A stretch of 64,000 nt of DNA, from positions 124,001 to 188,000 of the forward strand of contig NZ_LMDS01000005.1 in NCBI RefSeq assembly GCF_001425865.1. The letters are read 5' to 3'. The notes beneath the pieces were generated by a model. It was not told the DNA's origin and did no database searches. It saw only the letters and a list, made by a program, of their open reading frames with translations. Below are positions 46,546 through 55,279 of this stretch, piece after piece. The position numbers and the translations under genes are program-made. The DNA comes from Rhizobacter sp. Root404 (GTDB lineage Bacteria > Pseudomonadota > Gammaproteobacteria > Burkholderiales > Burkholderiaceae_C). Within the stretch, counting starts at the first letter, position 1. Every line of letters starts with the position of its first letter.

Positions 46546-47756
46546 GGCGCCGGTTGCGAGAGGAATGTCTTGATGATCGGGCACAGGATCGCGACGATCT
46601 GGGCCGCCTCGTCGGCGCTCAGGATCAGCGGAGGGACCAGGCGGATCACCTTGTCGGCGGTCACGCTCAGCATCAGCCCGGCCTCCGCGGCGAGGCCGAG
46701 GATGTCGCCACACGGGCGGGCGAGTTCGATGCCCAGCATCAGCCCCTGGCCACGGATGTCGGCGACGCCCTGGACGCCGGCGAGCTCGCGCTCCAGCCCC
46801 GCCTTCAGCGCCGCGCCCACGGTGGCGGCGTTCTCGAGGATGCCGTCCTCTTCCATGATGCGGATCGTCTCGACGCCGGCGCGCATTGCCAGCGGGTTGC
46901 CGCCGAACGTGGTGCCGTGGTTGCCCGGGCCGAACACATTCGCCGCCTTCGGCCCGCAGACGATCGCGCCGACCGGCACGCCCGAGCCCAGGCCCTTGGC
47001 CAGCGGCATCACGTCCGGCTGGATGCCGGCCCACTGGTGCGCGAACCACTTGCCGGTGCGGCCCATGCCGCACTGCACCTCGTCGAGCATCAGCAACCAG
47101 CCGTTGGCATCGCAAATGCGGCGCACTTCGCGCAGGTACTCGATCGTGGTCGGGCGGATGCCACCTTCGCCCTGGATCACCTCGAGGAAGACCGCGACGA
47201 CGTTCTTGTTCGTTGCCGCGACCTTCTCGATCGCTGCCGAATCGTTCAGCGGCACGCGCACGAAGCCCTCGACCAGCGGACCGAAGCCGGCCTGGACCTT
47301 GGGGTTCCCGGTGGCCGACAGCGTCGCGATCGAGCGGCCGTGGAAGGCCGCCTCGTAGACGACGATCTCGGGCCGATCGATGCCCTTGTCGTGACCGTAC
47401 TTGCGGGCGATCTTCAGCGCGCCTTCGTTGGCTTCGAGGCCGGTGCTGCAGAAGAACACGTTCGTCAGGCCCGAGAGCTCGCACAGCTTCGCGGCGAGCT
47501 GCTCCTGCAGCGGCACGAGGTAGTAGTTGGAGCTGTGGATGATCTTGCCGATCTGGTCGGTCAGCGCCGGCACCAGCTTCGGGTGAGCGTGGCCCAGCGT
47601 GTTGACGGCGATGCCGCCCAGCCCGTCCAGGTATTTCTTCCCGTGGGTGTCCCAGAGCCAGCAACCTCGGCCATGCGAGAGCGCCAGCGGCAGGCGGCCG
47701 TAGGTCTTCATCACATGCGGTTCGGGGGAGGCGGGCAGCTTGTCCGGGGCATTCAT
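46542..47756 (-). CDS. argD: Acetylornithine aminotransferase
   Basis: 404 residues. A class III aminotransferase with DGLGGIAVNTLGHAHP, NVFFCSTGLEANEGALKIA, AAFHGRS, MLDEVQCGMGRTG and the PLP lysine in MPLAKGLGSGVP. It transaminates N-acetylglutamate semialdehyde to acetylornithine in arginine synthesis. The ATG at 47756 is the family start; the 159 bases of open frame upstream include the leader hairpin. Coupled to argF. Confidence 0.94.
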   Translation of the reverse strand: MNAPDKLPASPEPHVMKTYGRLPLALSHGRGCWLWDTHGKKYLDGLGGIAVNTLGHAHPKLVPALTDQIGKIIHSSNYYLVPLQEQLAAKLCELSGLTNVFFCSTGLEANEGALKIARKYGHDKGIDRPEIVVYEAAFHGRSIATLSATGNPKVQAGFGPLVEGFVRVPLNDSAAIEKVAATNKNVVAVFLEVIQGEGGIRPTTIEYLREVRRICDANGWLLMLDEVQCGMGRTGKWFAHQWAGIQPDVMPLAKGLGSGVPVGAIVCGPKAANVFGPGNHGTTFGGNPLAMRAGVETIRIMEEDGILENAATVGAALKAGLERELAGVQGVADIRGQGLMLGIELARPCGDILGLAAEAGLMLSVTADKVIRLVPPLILSADEAAQIVAILCPIIKTFLSQPAP

Positions 47757-47784
47757 CGTCGTGGCACTCCGTGGGAGAAATGAA

Positions 47785-47829
47785 GAAGCGGGTCCGCGCG
47801 CCCGGCTGGCAGACGCGGCGACCCGCTTC
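47785..47829 (-). promoter_or_regulatory. argD 5'-leader hairpin
   Basis: A perfect 10-bp inverted repeat GAAGCGGGTC / GACCCGCTTC (47785-47794 and 47820-47829) with a further CGCG/CGCG pairing inside. On the minus strand it is followed by a pyrimidine-rich TTCATTTCTCCC and then argD 28 bases later. It starts where transcription from the -10 at 47836-47841 would begin. Confidence 0.5.
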
Positions 47830-47835
47830 GGCCGA

Positions 47836-47841
47836 ATTCTA
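47836..47841 (-). promoter_or_regulatory. Possible argD -10 element
   Basis: TAGAAT on the minus strand, placing a start site near 47829, the first base of the leader hairpin. No good -35 is seen 17 bp upstream, so this is tentative. Confidence 0.35.
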
Positions 47842-47896
47842 AGCGTGCTGCACTGCAACACATTCACGGCACAATGTCGCGCTCGGGACAGCACGC

Positions 47897-48226
47897 ATGA
47901 CCACTTCTCCGCCACGCGAATTCTTCATCCAGGGCATCACGCTGGAGGGGCACACCTTTCGCCCCAGCGACTGGGCCGAGCGTCTCGCGGGCGCGATGTC
48001 CTGCTTCCGGCCGGACGGCGTGCGGGGCGGCATCGGGGCGTTCATCGGCTACTCGCCGCTGTGCGTGCCGCGCGTGATCAACGGCGTGAAGTGCGTGATC
48101 GTCAGCGAGGCGCTGCGCGGCGTCGAGCCGATGGCCTGGGACTTCGTGATGAACTTCGCCCGCGACAACCGGCTGCAACTCACCGAGGCCTGCCTGGTGC
48201 CCGAGCGGCCGCCGAAGGGCAGCTGA
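47897..48226 (+). CDS. DUF3579 protein
   Basis: 109 residues, the whole of a DUF3579 domain: EFFIQGITLEGHTFRPSDWAERL near the N-terminus (bases 47918-47986), SCFRPDG, the YSPLCVPRVINGVKCVIV core and WDFVMNFARDN. The family is restricted mainly to betaproteobacteria and its function is unknown. It diverges from argD by 140 bp and converges with rpsT across a shared terminator. Start ATG 47897; no strong Shine-Dalgarno. Confidence 0.88.
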   Translation: MTTSPPREFFIQGITLEGHTFRPSDWAERLAGAMSCFRPDGVRGGIGAFIGYSPLCVPRVINGVKCVIVSEALRGVEPMAWDFVMNFARDNRLQLTEACLVPERPPKGS

Positions 48227-48245
48227 GAAATCCGGTCCACCAATG

Positions 48246-48274
48246 AAAAAGGGCCCGCGATGCGAGCCCTTTCT
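48246..48274. terminator. Bidirectional terminator between DUF3579 and rpsT
   Basis: AAAGGGC (48248-48254) pairs with GCCCTTT (48266-48272), and an inner CGC/GCG extends the stem. T-rich on the minus strand side (five T, serving rpsT) and TTTCTCTT on the plus side (serving DUF3579). Confidence 0.8.
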
Positions 48275-48292
48275 CTTCCACCCTCAACTCAA

Positions 48293-48598
48293 TCAGGCAG
48301 CGGGAGCGGTCAGCGCCTTGACCTTGGCCGACAGGCGGCTCTTGTGGCGAGCGGCCTTGTTCTTGTGGAACAGGCCCTTGTCCGCGACCGAATCGATCAC
48401 CGACTGGGCGGTCTTGAACAGGTCAGCAGCCTTGGCCTTGTCGCCGGCGACGACGGCCTTCTGCACGTTCTTGATGACGGTACGGAACTTCGAACGCAGC
48501 GCGGTGTTGGCGGCGTTGAGCTTCACGTCCTGACGCACGCGCTTCAGACCCGAAGCGATGCGGACGGTTTTCTTCTTGGCTTTGGACGAGGTGGCCAT
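48293..48598 (-). CDS. rpsT: 30S ribosomal protein S20
   Basis: 101 residues, slightly longer than the 87 of E. coli, as in other Burkholderiales. Very basic N-terminus ([14 protein letters not shown]), [16 protein letters not shown], and the closing [22 protein letters not shown]. Binds 16S rRNA at the bottom of the 30S body. A minus-strand TATACT (48637-48632) gives a short leader; no Shine-Dalgarno is apparent before the ATG. The upstream frame to 48706 is not used. Confidence 0.96.
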   Translation of the reverse strand: MATSSKAKKKTVRIASGLKRVRQDVKLNAANTALRSKFRTVIKNVQKAVVAGDKAKAADLFKTAQSVIDSVADKGLFHKNKAARHKSRLSAKVKALTAPAA

Positions 48599-48631
48599 GT
48601 GGTGTAGCTTTGGATGAGGGTAGAGCCCGCG

Positions 48632-48637
48632 AGTATA
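48632..48637 (-). promoter_or_regulatory. rpsT -10 element
   Basis: TATACT on the minus strand, with TTGGCA 19 bp upstream (a slightly long spacer). Transcription would begin about 27 bases before the S20 start codon. Confidence 0.5.
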
Positions 48638-48691
48638 GCATTTGCCGCGGCGGCGCTGCCAAGCGCGCCTGCCCGGTGAGCAGGCGCTACC

Positions 48692-48697
48692 TATAAT
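48692..48697 (+). promoter_or_regulatory. murJ -10 element, near-leaderless start
   Basis: A perfect TATAAT ends nine bases before the murJ ATG, so the transcript would start within about three bases of the start codon. No clear -35 is visible and there is no Shine-Dalgarno. Confidence 0.5.
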
Positions 48698-48706
48698 CGG
48701 CCGCAC

Positions 48707-50263
48707 ATGAACCTGCTGCGAGCCGCATCCACCATCTCGCTGCTGACGCTGGTCTCGCGCATTTCCGGGCTGGCCCGTGACGTGGTCGTCGCCGGGGCGT
48801 TCGGCAACAGCGCCTGGATGGACGCCTACAACGTCGCCTTCCGCATTCCCAATTTCCTGCGCCGCCTGTTCGGCGAGGGCGCGTTCCAGCAGGCGTTCGT
48901 GCCAGTGCTGGGCGAGACGCGCGCCCGCGACGGCGACGAGGTGACGCGCCTGCTGATCGACGCCGTCGCGACCATCCTGTTCTGGACACTGGTCGTCACC
49001 TGCGTCGTCGGCGTGGTCGCCGCGCCGCTGATGGTCTGGCTGATGGCCGCCGGGCTGCAGCGCTTCGACGGCGCGGTGGTGATGACGCAGATCATGTTCC
49101 CGTACATCGGGCTGATCTCGATGGTCTCGCTGGCCGCCGGCGTCCTCAACACCTGGAAGCAGTTCGTCGTGCCGGCGGCGACGCCGGTGCTGCTCAACCT
49201 CGCGTCGATCGGCGCGGCGCTATGGCTCGGCCCGTGGTTCGCGGCGCGCGGCATCGAGCCGATCTACGCGCAGGCGGTCGGCGTGATGATCGGCGGCGTG
49301 CTGCAGCTGGCAATCCAGGTGCCGGCGCTGAAGCGGGTGGGGGCGATGCCGCACATCGGGCTGCTGCCCGGCAAGATCCGCGCGGCCTGGGGCCACCCGG
49401 GCGTTGGCCGGGTGATGCGGCAGATGGCACCGGCGCTGCTCGGGGTCTCGGTCGCGCAGATCTCGGTGGTGATCAACACGCAGATCGCGTCGCACCAGGG
49501 CGTGGGGGCGGTGTCGTCGCTGGACTGGGCGTCGCGGCTGATGGAGTTCCCGACCGCGCTGCTCGGCGTGGCGCTGGGCGTCGTGCTGATCCCCCAGCTC
49601 TCGGCCGCGAACGGTCGCAAGGACACGGCCGCCTACTCGGGGCTGCTCGACTGGGGCCTGCGCCTGGTGCTGATGCTGGCGCTGCCGTGCGCTGTCGCGC
49701 TGCTGGTGTTTCCGAACGCACTGCTCGCGGTGCTGTTCCAGCGCGGCGCGTTCGATGCCGCCGCGGTGCACCAGACGGCGCTCGCGCTGATGGGGTACGG
49801 CGTCGGTCTGATGGGGCTGGTGGGCGTCAAGATCCTCGCACCCGGGTATTACGCCCGGCAGGACACCCGCACGCCGGTGAAGATCGCGATCGCCGTGCTG
49901 GTGCTGACGCAGCTGATGAATGCGCTGTTCGTCCCGTTCATCGGCCACGCCGGGCTGGCGCTGTCGATCAGCCTGGGCGCGATGATCAATGCGTTCTGGC
50001 TGTTCACCGGGCTGAAGCGCTCGGGCGCGTACACCCCCGAACCAGGCTGGTGGCCGTTCACGCTGCGGGTCGTCGGCGCCAGTGCGCTGCTCGGCGCGTT
50101 GCTGTTCTGGGCCGAGCGGCGGATCGACTGGGTCGGTCTCGTGAACCACCAGGCCGAGCGCATCGGCTGGCTGGCGCTGTGCCTGGGCGGCGCGGCGGTG
50201 CTCTACTTCACGGCCCTGCTCGCGAGTGGCCTGAAACTTCAACAGTTCATGCGGCGCGGCTAA
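48707..50263 (+). CDS. murJ: Lipid II flippase MurJ (MviN)
   Basis: 518 residues with about 14 hydrophobic segments. The family N-terminus is present ([41 protein letters not shown]; bases 48755-48880), with conserved Arg residues in the central cavity region and the [18 protein letters not shown] loop. It moves lipid II across the inner membrane for peptidoglycan synthesis. Stands between rpsT (divergent) and sirB1, a typical Burkholderiales arrangement. Confidence 0.95.
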   Translation: MNLLRAASTISLLTLVSRISGLARDVVVAGAFGNSAWMDAYNVAFRIPNFLRRLFGEGAFQQAFVPVLGETRARDGDEVTRLLIDAVATILFWTLVVTCVVGVVAAPLMVWLMAAGLQRFDGAVVMTQIMFPYIGLISMVSLAAGVLNTWKQFVVPAATPVLLNLASIGAALWLGPWFAARGIEPIYAQAVGVMIGGVLQLAIQVPALKRVGAMPHIGLLPGKIRAAWGHPGVGRVMRQMAPALLGVSVAQISVVINTQIASHQGVGAVSSLDWASRLMEFPTALLGVALGVVLIPQLSAANGRKDTAAYSGLLDWGLRLVLMLALPCAVALLVFPNALLAVLFQRGAFDAAAVHQTALALMGYGVGLMGLVGVKILAPGYYARQDTRTPVKIAIAVLVLTQLMNALFVPFIGHAGLALSISLGAMINAFWLFTGLKRSGAYTPEPGWWPFTLRVVGASALLGALLFWAERRIDWVGLVNHQAERIGWLALCLGGAAVLYFTALLASGLKLQQFMRRG

Positions 50264-50273
50264 ACTGGCACGC

Positions 50274-51158
50274 ATGCCGGGCCCCTTGACATTCGAGACG
50301 CCGACGGCGCTCGAGTACTTCGCCTCTCTCGTCGCGGAAGACGCCAGCCTGTCGCTCGTCGAGGCCGCGGTGTCGCTCGCGCAGGACGACTTTCCGCAGC
50401 TCGACACGCAGGCGGTCCTGGCCGAGATCGACGCGCTCGCGGCGCGCCTGAAGCAGCGCTTCCCGGCCGATGCCGTGCCGGTCCAACGTCTGCGCTGGCT
50501 CAACCGCTTCTTCTTCCAGGAGCTGGGATTCGCGGGCAACGTCAACCACTACTACGACCCCGACAACAGCTACCTGCACCGCGTGCTCCACACGCGCCGC
50601 GGCATCCCGATCACGCTGGCGATCCTGTACATCGAGCTGGCCTCGCAGATCGGGCTGACGGCACGCGGCGTGTCGTTCCCGGGCCACTTCCTGATCAAGC
50701 TGCGCATGCAGACCGGGCAGCAGCAGGGCGAGGTCGTGATCGACCCGTTCACCGGCCACTCGCTCTCGCGCGACGAGCTCGACGAACTGCTCGCGCCGTA
50801 CAAGCGCAACCGCGGGCTGCAAGGCGAGTTCGACGTGCCGCTCGGCTTGTTCCTGCAGGCGGCGACGGCGCGCGAGGTGGTCGCACGGATGTTGCGCAAC
50901 CTGAAGGAGATCCACCGCGGGTCGCGTGACTGGCGGCGTCTGCTCCAGGTTCAGGAGCGCTTGGTCGTGCTGCTGCCGCAGGCCTGGGAAGAGCGCCGCG
51001 ACCGTGGCCTGCTCTATGCCGACCTCGGCCTGGCGGCGCCGGCGGCGCGCGACTTGTCGGACTACCTCGCGCATGCGCTCGATGCGACCGATCGCGAGCA
51101 GATCGCGCAACGCCTGGCTGCCCTCGGCGGCGACGCCGGACCGCTGCGCCTGCACTGA
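50274..51158 (+). CDS. SirB1-family protein (transglutaminase-like plus TPR)
   Basis: 294 residues. The transglutaminase-like core has YYDPDNSYLHRVLHTRRGIP, then GIPITLAILYIELA and the catalytic-type His in VSFPGHFLIKL. The usual cysteine of active transglutaminases is not evident at the RGIPITLA position, as in other SirB1/YchA proteins. The C-terminal third is a short TPR-like region (RRLLQVQERLVVLLPQAWEERRDRGLLY; bases 50933-51020). Ten bases after murJ, so probably co-transcribed. Function unknown. Confidence 0.88.
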   Translation: MPGPLTFETPTALEYFASLVAEDASLSLVEAAVSLAQDDFPQLDTQAVLAEIDALAARLKQRFPADAVPVQRLRWLNRFFFQELGFAGNVNHYYDPDNSYLHRVLHTRRGIPITLAILYIELASQIGLTARGVSFPGHFLIKLRMQTGQQQGEVVIDPFTGHSLSRDELDELLAPYKRNRGLQGEFDVPLGLFLQAATAREVVARMLRNLKEIHRGSRDWRRLLQVQERLVVLLPQAWEERRDRGLLYADLGLAAPAARDLSDYLAHALDATDREQIAQRLAALGGDAGPLRLH

Positions 51159-51247
51159 ACGAGGTCGACGCGGCGCGGGCTTTCCCGGGCGACCCGTAGA
51201 ATTCCCGCACCTTCCACATGGTGGGCGTCACCGCGCCACCCATCACC

Positions 51248-52309
51248 ATGACCTTGACCCCCGCGCAACGCCACACCGTCACCTGGATCGCCCTGAGCCT
51301 GATCGCCGGGCTCATCGTGTGGCTGCTCGGGCCGGTGCTGACGCCGTTCCTGGTCGCGGCGGTGCTGGCCTACGTGCTGCATCCGCTGGTCGAGCGTCTG
51401 GCGCGTCGGCGCGTGCCGCGGGTCCTGGCGGTGACCGTCGTCGAGGTCGTCGCGATCGTGCTGGTGCTGGCGGTGATGTTGCTGATCGTCCCGATCCTGT
51501 CCAAGCAGTTGCCGCTGCTGCGCGAGCAGATCCCGCTGCTGGCCGAGCGCATGAACACGCAGCTCGGGCCGTGGCTCGCCCGGTTCGGCATCGACGTGGC
51601 GCTCGACACGGCCAGCATCAAGGCCTTCGCGCTCAAGTACCTGGACGCCAATGTCGAGGACTGGCTCGCCACCGCGCTCAGCTCGGCGCGCATCGGCGGC
51701 AGCATCCTGATCGCGATCATCGGCAACGTGGTGCTGGTGCCGATGGTGCTGTTCTACCTGCTGCTGGACTGGAACAACCTGATGCAGCGTGCCGGCAACC
51801 TGATCCCGCCGCGCCTGCGCTCGCGCACGCACGCGTTCTTCGACGATTGCGACGCGACGCTCGGGCAGTACCTGCGCGGCCAGCTGCTGGTGATGCTGTC
51901 GCTGGCGGTGTTCTACAGCGTCGGCCTGTCGCTGTTCGGCTTCGATCTGGCGGTGCCGGTGGGCGTGTTCACGGGCCTGGCGGCCTTCATCCCGTACGTC
52001 GGGTTCGGGCTCGGGTTGACGCTGGCGTTGATCTCCGCCGTCCTGCAATTCACCGGCTGGTACGGCCTGATCGGCGTGGCCGTGGTGTTCGGCGCTGGCC
52101 AGCTGCTGGAGAACTTCGTGCTCGTGCCGCGGCTGGTCGGGGAACGCATCGGCATGAGCGCGTTGACCGTGATCTTCGCGCTGCTCGCGTTCGGTCATCT
52201 GTTCGGCTTCGTCGGCGTGCTGATCGCGCTGCCGGTCAGCTCGGTGCTGGTGGTCGCCGTGCGCCGGCTGCGCGCGGCGTATGTCGAAAGCGAGCTGTAT
52301 CAGGGATGA
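51248..52309 (+). CDS. AI-2E/PerM-family membrane protein
   Basis: About 353 residues with eight or so hydrophobic segments and PF01594 features: GPVLTPFLVAAVLAYVLHPLVERLARR near the N-terminus, VLVPMVLFYLLLDW, a conserved GQYLRGQLLVMLSLA, and ENFVLVPRLVGERIGMS followed by FGHLFGFVGVLIALPVS. Members export small molecules or ions; AI-2 export is documented for few. ATG 51218 is an alternative start ten residues upstream. The stop overlaps the hda start (ATGA). Confidence 0.9.
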   Translation: MTLTPAQRHTVTWIALSLIAGLIVWLLGPVLTPFLVAAVLAYVLHPLVERLARRRVPRVLAVTVVEVVAIVLVLAVMLLIVPILSKQLPLLREQIPLLAERMNTQLGPWLARFGIDVALDTASIKAFALKYLDANVEDWLATALSSARIGGSILIAIIGNVVLVPMVLFYLLLDWNNLMQRAGNLIPPRLRSRTHAFFDDCDATLGQYLRGQLLVMLSLAVFYSVGLSLFGFDLAVPVGVFTGLAAFIPYVGFGLGLTLALISAVLQFTGWYGLIGVAVVFGAGQLLENFVLVPRLVGERIGMSALTVIFALLAFGHLFGFVGVLIALPVSSVLVVAVRRLRAAYVESELYQG

Positions 52310-52977
52310 GGCAGATTCCGCTGGCGATCGGGCTCGAGGCGCCGCGCAGTTTCGACAACTTCGTGCCCGGCGCCAACGCGGCGGCGGTGGAGCATCTGCG
52401 GACCTTGCCGACGCAGCCGACACCGGTCTATCTGTGGGGACCGAGCGGCGTCGGCAAGACGCACTTGCTGGAGGCCGCGGTGCAGCGCCTCGATGCGCAA
52501 GGCCTGCGCGCCGGCTGGTTCAGCCCGGCCGATCCCGCGCCCTGGCCGTACGAGGACGGGTGGTCGATGGTCGTGATCGACGACGCGGGCGGGCTGGACG
52601 CCGCCCAGCAGCACGCGGCTTTCGCGACCTTCGTCGAGACCACCGCGCGCGGCGTGCCGCTGGTCGCCGCGGGTCGCGTGCCGCCGGTCGACCTGCCGCT
52701 GCGCGAGGACCTGCGCACGCGTCTGGGCTGGGGCCATGTCTTCGCGATCCAGCCGCTCGGTGAGGCCGAAGTGCGCGCGACGCTGCGCCGCGTGGCCGAC
52801 CAGCGCGGCATCTTTCTTTCCGACGACGTGATGGACTACCTGCTGACCCGCTTCGCGCGGGACCTGAAGCACCTGGTCGCGCAACTCGACCGGCTGGACG
52901 AGTTCTCGCTGGCAACCAAGCGCCAGATCACCGTGCCGCTGCTGAAGCAGATGCTCGCCGAGGGCGGTTCGGCATGA
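52306..52977 (+). CDS. hda: DnaA regulatory inactivator Hda
   Basis: 223 residues, a DnaA-like AAA+ module without the DNA-binding domain. The N-terminal clamp-binding-like segment QIPLAIGL, the Walker A loop GPSGVGKTHLLEA, a Walker B-like VVIDDAG, sensor 1 and the terminal LLKQML are visible. With the beta-clamp it stimulates ATP hydrolysis by DnaA and stops re-initiation. It overlaps the PerM gene before it and the HAD gene after it (ATGA both times), the usual Burkholderiales order. Confidence 0.92.
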   Translation: MRQIPLAIGLEAPRSFDNFVPGANAAAVEHLRTLPTQPTPVYLWGPSGVGKTHLLEAAVQRLDAQGLRAGWFSPADPAPWPYEDGWSMVVIDDAGGLDAAQQHAAFATFVETTARGVPLVAAGRVPPVDLPLREDLRTRLGWGHVFAIQPLGEAEVRATLRRVADQRGIFLSDDVMDYLLTRFARDLKHLVAQLDRLDEFSLATKRQITVPLLKQMLAEGGSA

Positions 52978-53645
52978 GCGATCTCTGCCTGTTCGACCTC
53001 GACGACACGCTCCTGCCGATCGACTCCGACCACGCCTGGGGCGAGTTCATCGTCCGCATTGGCTGGGTCGACGCGGTCGAGTTCGCGCGCCGCAACGACG
53101 CGTTCTACGCGCAGTACCAGGCCGGCCAGCTGGACATCCACGAGTACATCGCGTTCGCGACCGAGCCGCTGCGCGCGCGCACGCCAGCGCAGACCGAGGC
53201 GGCGCACCGGCAGTTCATGGCCGAGGTGATCGCCCCGCAGCTGCGTGCGCCGGCCCTGGACCTGGTGCGCGAGCACCAGGCGCGCGGCGACCTGATCGCG
53301 CTCGTCACCGCGACCAACGACTTCGTCACCGCGCCGATCGCCGGCGCGTTCGGTATCGCCGACCTGCTGGCCGTGCGACTGGAGCGCGACGCCGGGGGTA
53401 CGATCACGGGCCGCATCGCGGGGACGCCGAGCTATCGGGACGGCAAGGTCACCCGCGTCCAGGAGTGGCTGGCCGAGCGCGGCCGCGAGTGGGCCGACTT
53501 CGACCGGATCAGCGTCTACAGCGACTCCGTGAACGACCTGCCGCTGCTGGAGCGCGCCACCGACCCGGTCGCGACGAACCCGACGCCGGCCCTGCGGGCC
53601 GTCGCCCAAACGCGCGGCTGGCGCATCCTGAAACTGTTCGACTGA
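52974..53645 (+). CDS. HAD-IB family phosphatase (SerB-like)
   Basis: 223 residues. HAD motif I CLFDLDDTLLPIDSD, motif II VTATN, the conserved Lys in YRDGKVTRV and motif IV YSDSVNDLPLLE are all intact, with a helical cap of SerB type between. A cytoplasmic phosphomonoesterase; related proteins act on phosphoserine or histidinol phosphate, but the substrate here is not determined. Overlaps hda by ATGA and precedes pcnB by 7 bp. Confidence 0.9.
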   Translation: MSDLCLFDLDDTLLPIDSDHAWGEFIVRIGWVDAVEFARRNDAFYAQYQAGQLDIHEYIAFATEPLRARTPAQTEAAHRQFMAEVIAPQLRAPALDLVREHQARGDLIALVTATNDFVTAPIAGAFGIADLLAVRLERDAGGTITGRIAGTPSYRDGKVTRVQEWLAERGREWADFDRISVYSDSVNDLPLLERATDPVATNPTPALRAVAQTRGWRILKLFD

Positions 53646-53652
53646 CACCTTC

Positions 53653-55269
53653 ATGATCAAGAAATTCATCGACAAGCTGCTCGGCAAGGGCCCCAAGGCC
53701 GCCGCAGCCGACCCCGACAGCGGTGCCGCACCCGCGGGCAAGCGCGTCGAGGTGCCGAAGAGCGAGCACCACATCGATCCGTCGCTGGTCGACGAGCGCG
53801 CCGTCAAGGTCGTCAGCACGCTGGCGGACGCCGGCTACGAGGCCTACATCGTCGGCGGCGCGGTGCGCGACCTGCTGGTCGGCATGCGGCCGAAGGATTT
53901 CGACGTGGCGACCAACGCCACGCCGGAGCAGGTCAAGGCGCTGTTCCGGCGCGCCTTCATCATCGGCCGGCGCTTTCGGATCGTGCACGTCGTGTTCGGG
54001 CGCGGCCGGCAGGACCGCGGGTTGTCCGAAGTGATCGAGGTCTCGACTTTCCGCGCGATGGTCGATGCGGCGGCGGCGTCCCAGGTCAGCGGCAACGAGA
54101 AGACCTCGAAGAGCGAGCTGGCCGGCAAGAGTCACGTGGTCGACGCCGAAGGCCGGGTGCTGCGCGACAACGTCTGGGGCTCGCAACTCGACGACGCCGC
54201 GCGGCGCGACTTCACGATCAACGCGATGTATTACGACCCGGTGCGCGAGATCGTCGTCGACTACCACGGCGGCATCGGCGACGTGAAGAAGAAGCTGCTG
54301 CGCATGATCGGCGACCCGGCCACGCGCTACCGCGAAGACCCGGTGCGCATCATCCGCGTGGTGCGCTTCGCCGCGAAGCTCGGCTTCGAGATCGAGGCCA
54401 GGACCCGCGCACCGATCAAGGAGATGGCCGCGCTGCTCGACAACGTGCCGGCCTCGCGCACCTTCGACGAGATGATCAAGCTGCTGCAGACCGGCCACGC
54501 GCTGGCGAGCATCCAGGAATTGCGCAAGCAGGGCCTGCACCGCGGCGTGTTCCCGGTGCTGGACGTGGCGCTGGACGAGGCGCAGCGCCACGACGGCCGC
54601 GAGAAGTTCGTGCAACTCGCCCTGGCCGACACCGACCGCCGGGTCGGCGAGGGCAAGCCGGTCGCGCCGAGCTTCATGCTGGCCTGCATGCTCTGGCACG
54701 ACGTGCTCGATGGCTGGCAGAAGCTCAAGGCCAAGGGCGAGGCGCCGTTCCCGGCGCTGCAGCAGGCGGTGGACACGGTCTTCGACGCCCGCATCGGCGA
54801 CATCTCCGGCCGCGGCAAGCTGGCCGCCGACATGCGCGAGATCTGGCTGATGCAGACGCGGTTCGAGCGGCGCCAGGGCAACAGCGTGGCCACGCTGATC
54901 GAGCAGCCGCGCTTCCGCGCCGGCTTCGACTTCCTGCGGCTGCGCGGCGACGCCGGCGAGATCGATGCCGAGCTCGCGAACTGGTGGGAGGACTTCTCGC
55001 TGGCCGACGAGGAGGGCCGCCGCAAGCTGCTCGACGCCGTGCGCTCGCAGGGCGGGCCACGCCGCGTGCGCTCGAGCACGCCGCGCGTCGCCACGGTCCC
55101 GGCCACGCTGGAGACCGACACCGACGAAAGCGAGATCGCGCCGGCGACAGCCGCCGAAGGCGACGCACCGAAGAAGCGCCGCCGGCGCCGCCGCAAGCCG
55201 GCCGGTGCGGGCGGCGAGGGCGCGCCGGCGGTCGACGACACGCCGTCGAACCCATCCCACGACATCTGA
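53653..55269 (+). CDS. pcnB: Poly(A) polymerase I
   Basis: 538 residues. The nucleotidyltransferase head has VGGAVRDLLVGMRPKDFDVAT with the catalytic acidic residues, FGRGRQDRGLSEVIEVSTFR, and RRDFTINAMYYD. RNA-binding helices follow, and the C-terminus is a basic tail (KKRRRRRRK) as in pcnB rather than cca. It adds poly(A) tails that target RNA for decay. The order hda-HAD-pcnB-folK is characteristic. Confidence 0.94.
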   Translation: MIKKFIDKLLGKGPKAAAADPDSGAAPAGKRVEVPKSEHHIDPSLVDERAVKVVSTLADAGYEAYIVGGAVRDLLVGMRPKDFDVATNATPEQVKALFRRAFIIGRRFRIVHVVFGRGRQDRGLSEVIEVSTFRAMVDAAAASQVSGNEKTSKSELAGKSHVVDAEGRVLRDNVWGSQLDDAARRDFTINAMYYDPVREIVVDYHGGIGDVKKKLLRMIGDPATRYREDPVRIIRVVRFAAKLGFEIEARTRAPIKEMAALLDNVPASRTFDEMIKLLQTGHALASIQELRKQGLHRGVFPVLDVALDEAQRHDGREKFVQLALADTDRRVGEGKPVAPSFMLACMLWHDVLDGWQKLKAKGEAPFPALQQAVDTVFDARIGDISGRGKLAADMREIWLMQTRFERRQGNSVATLIEQPRFRAGFDFLRLRGDAGEIDAELANWWEDFSLADEEGRRKLLDAVRSQGGPRRVRSSTPRVATVPATLETDTDESEIAPATAAEGDAPKKRRRRRRKPAGAGGEGAPAVDDTPSNPSHDI

Positions 55270-55279
55270 GGGAACGCCG

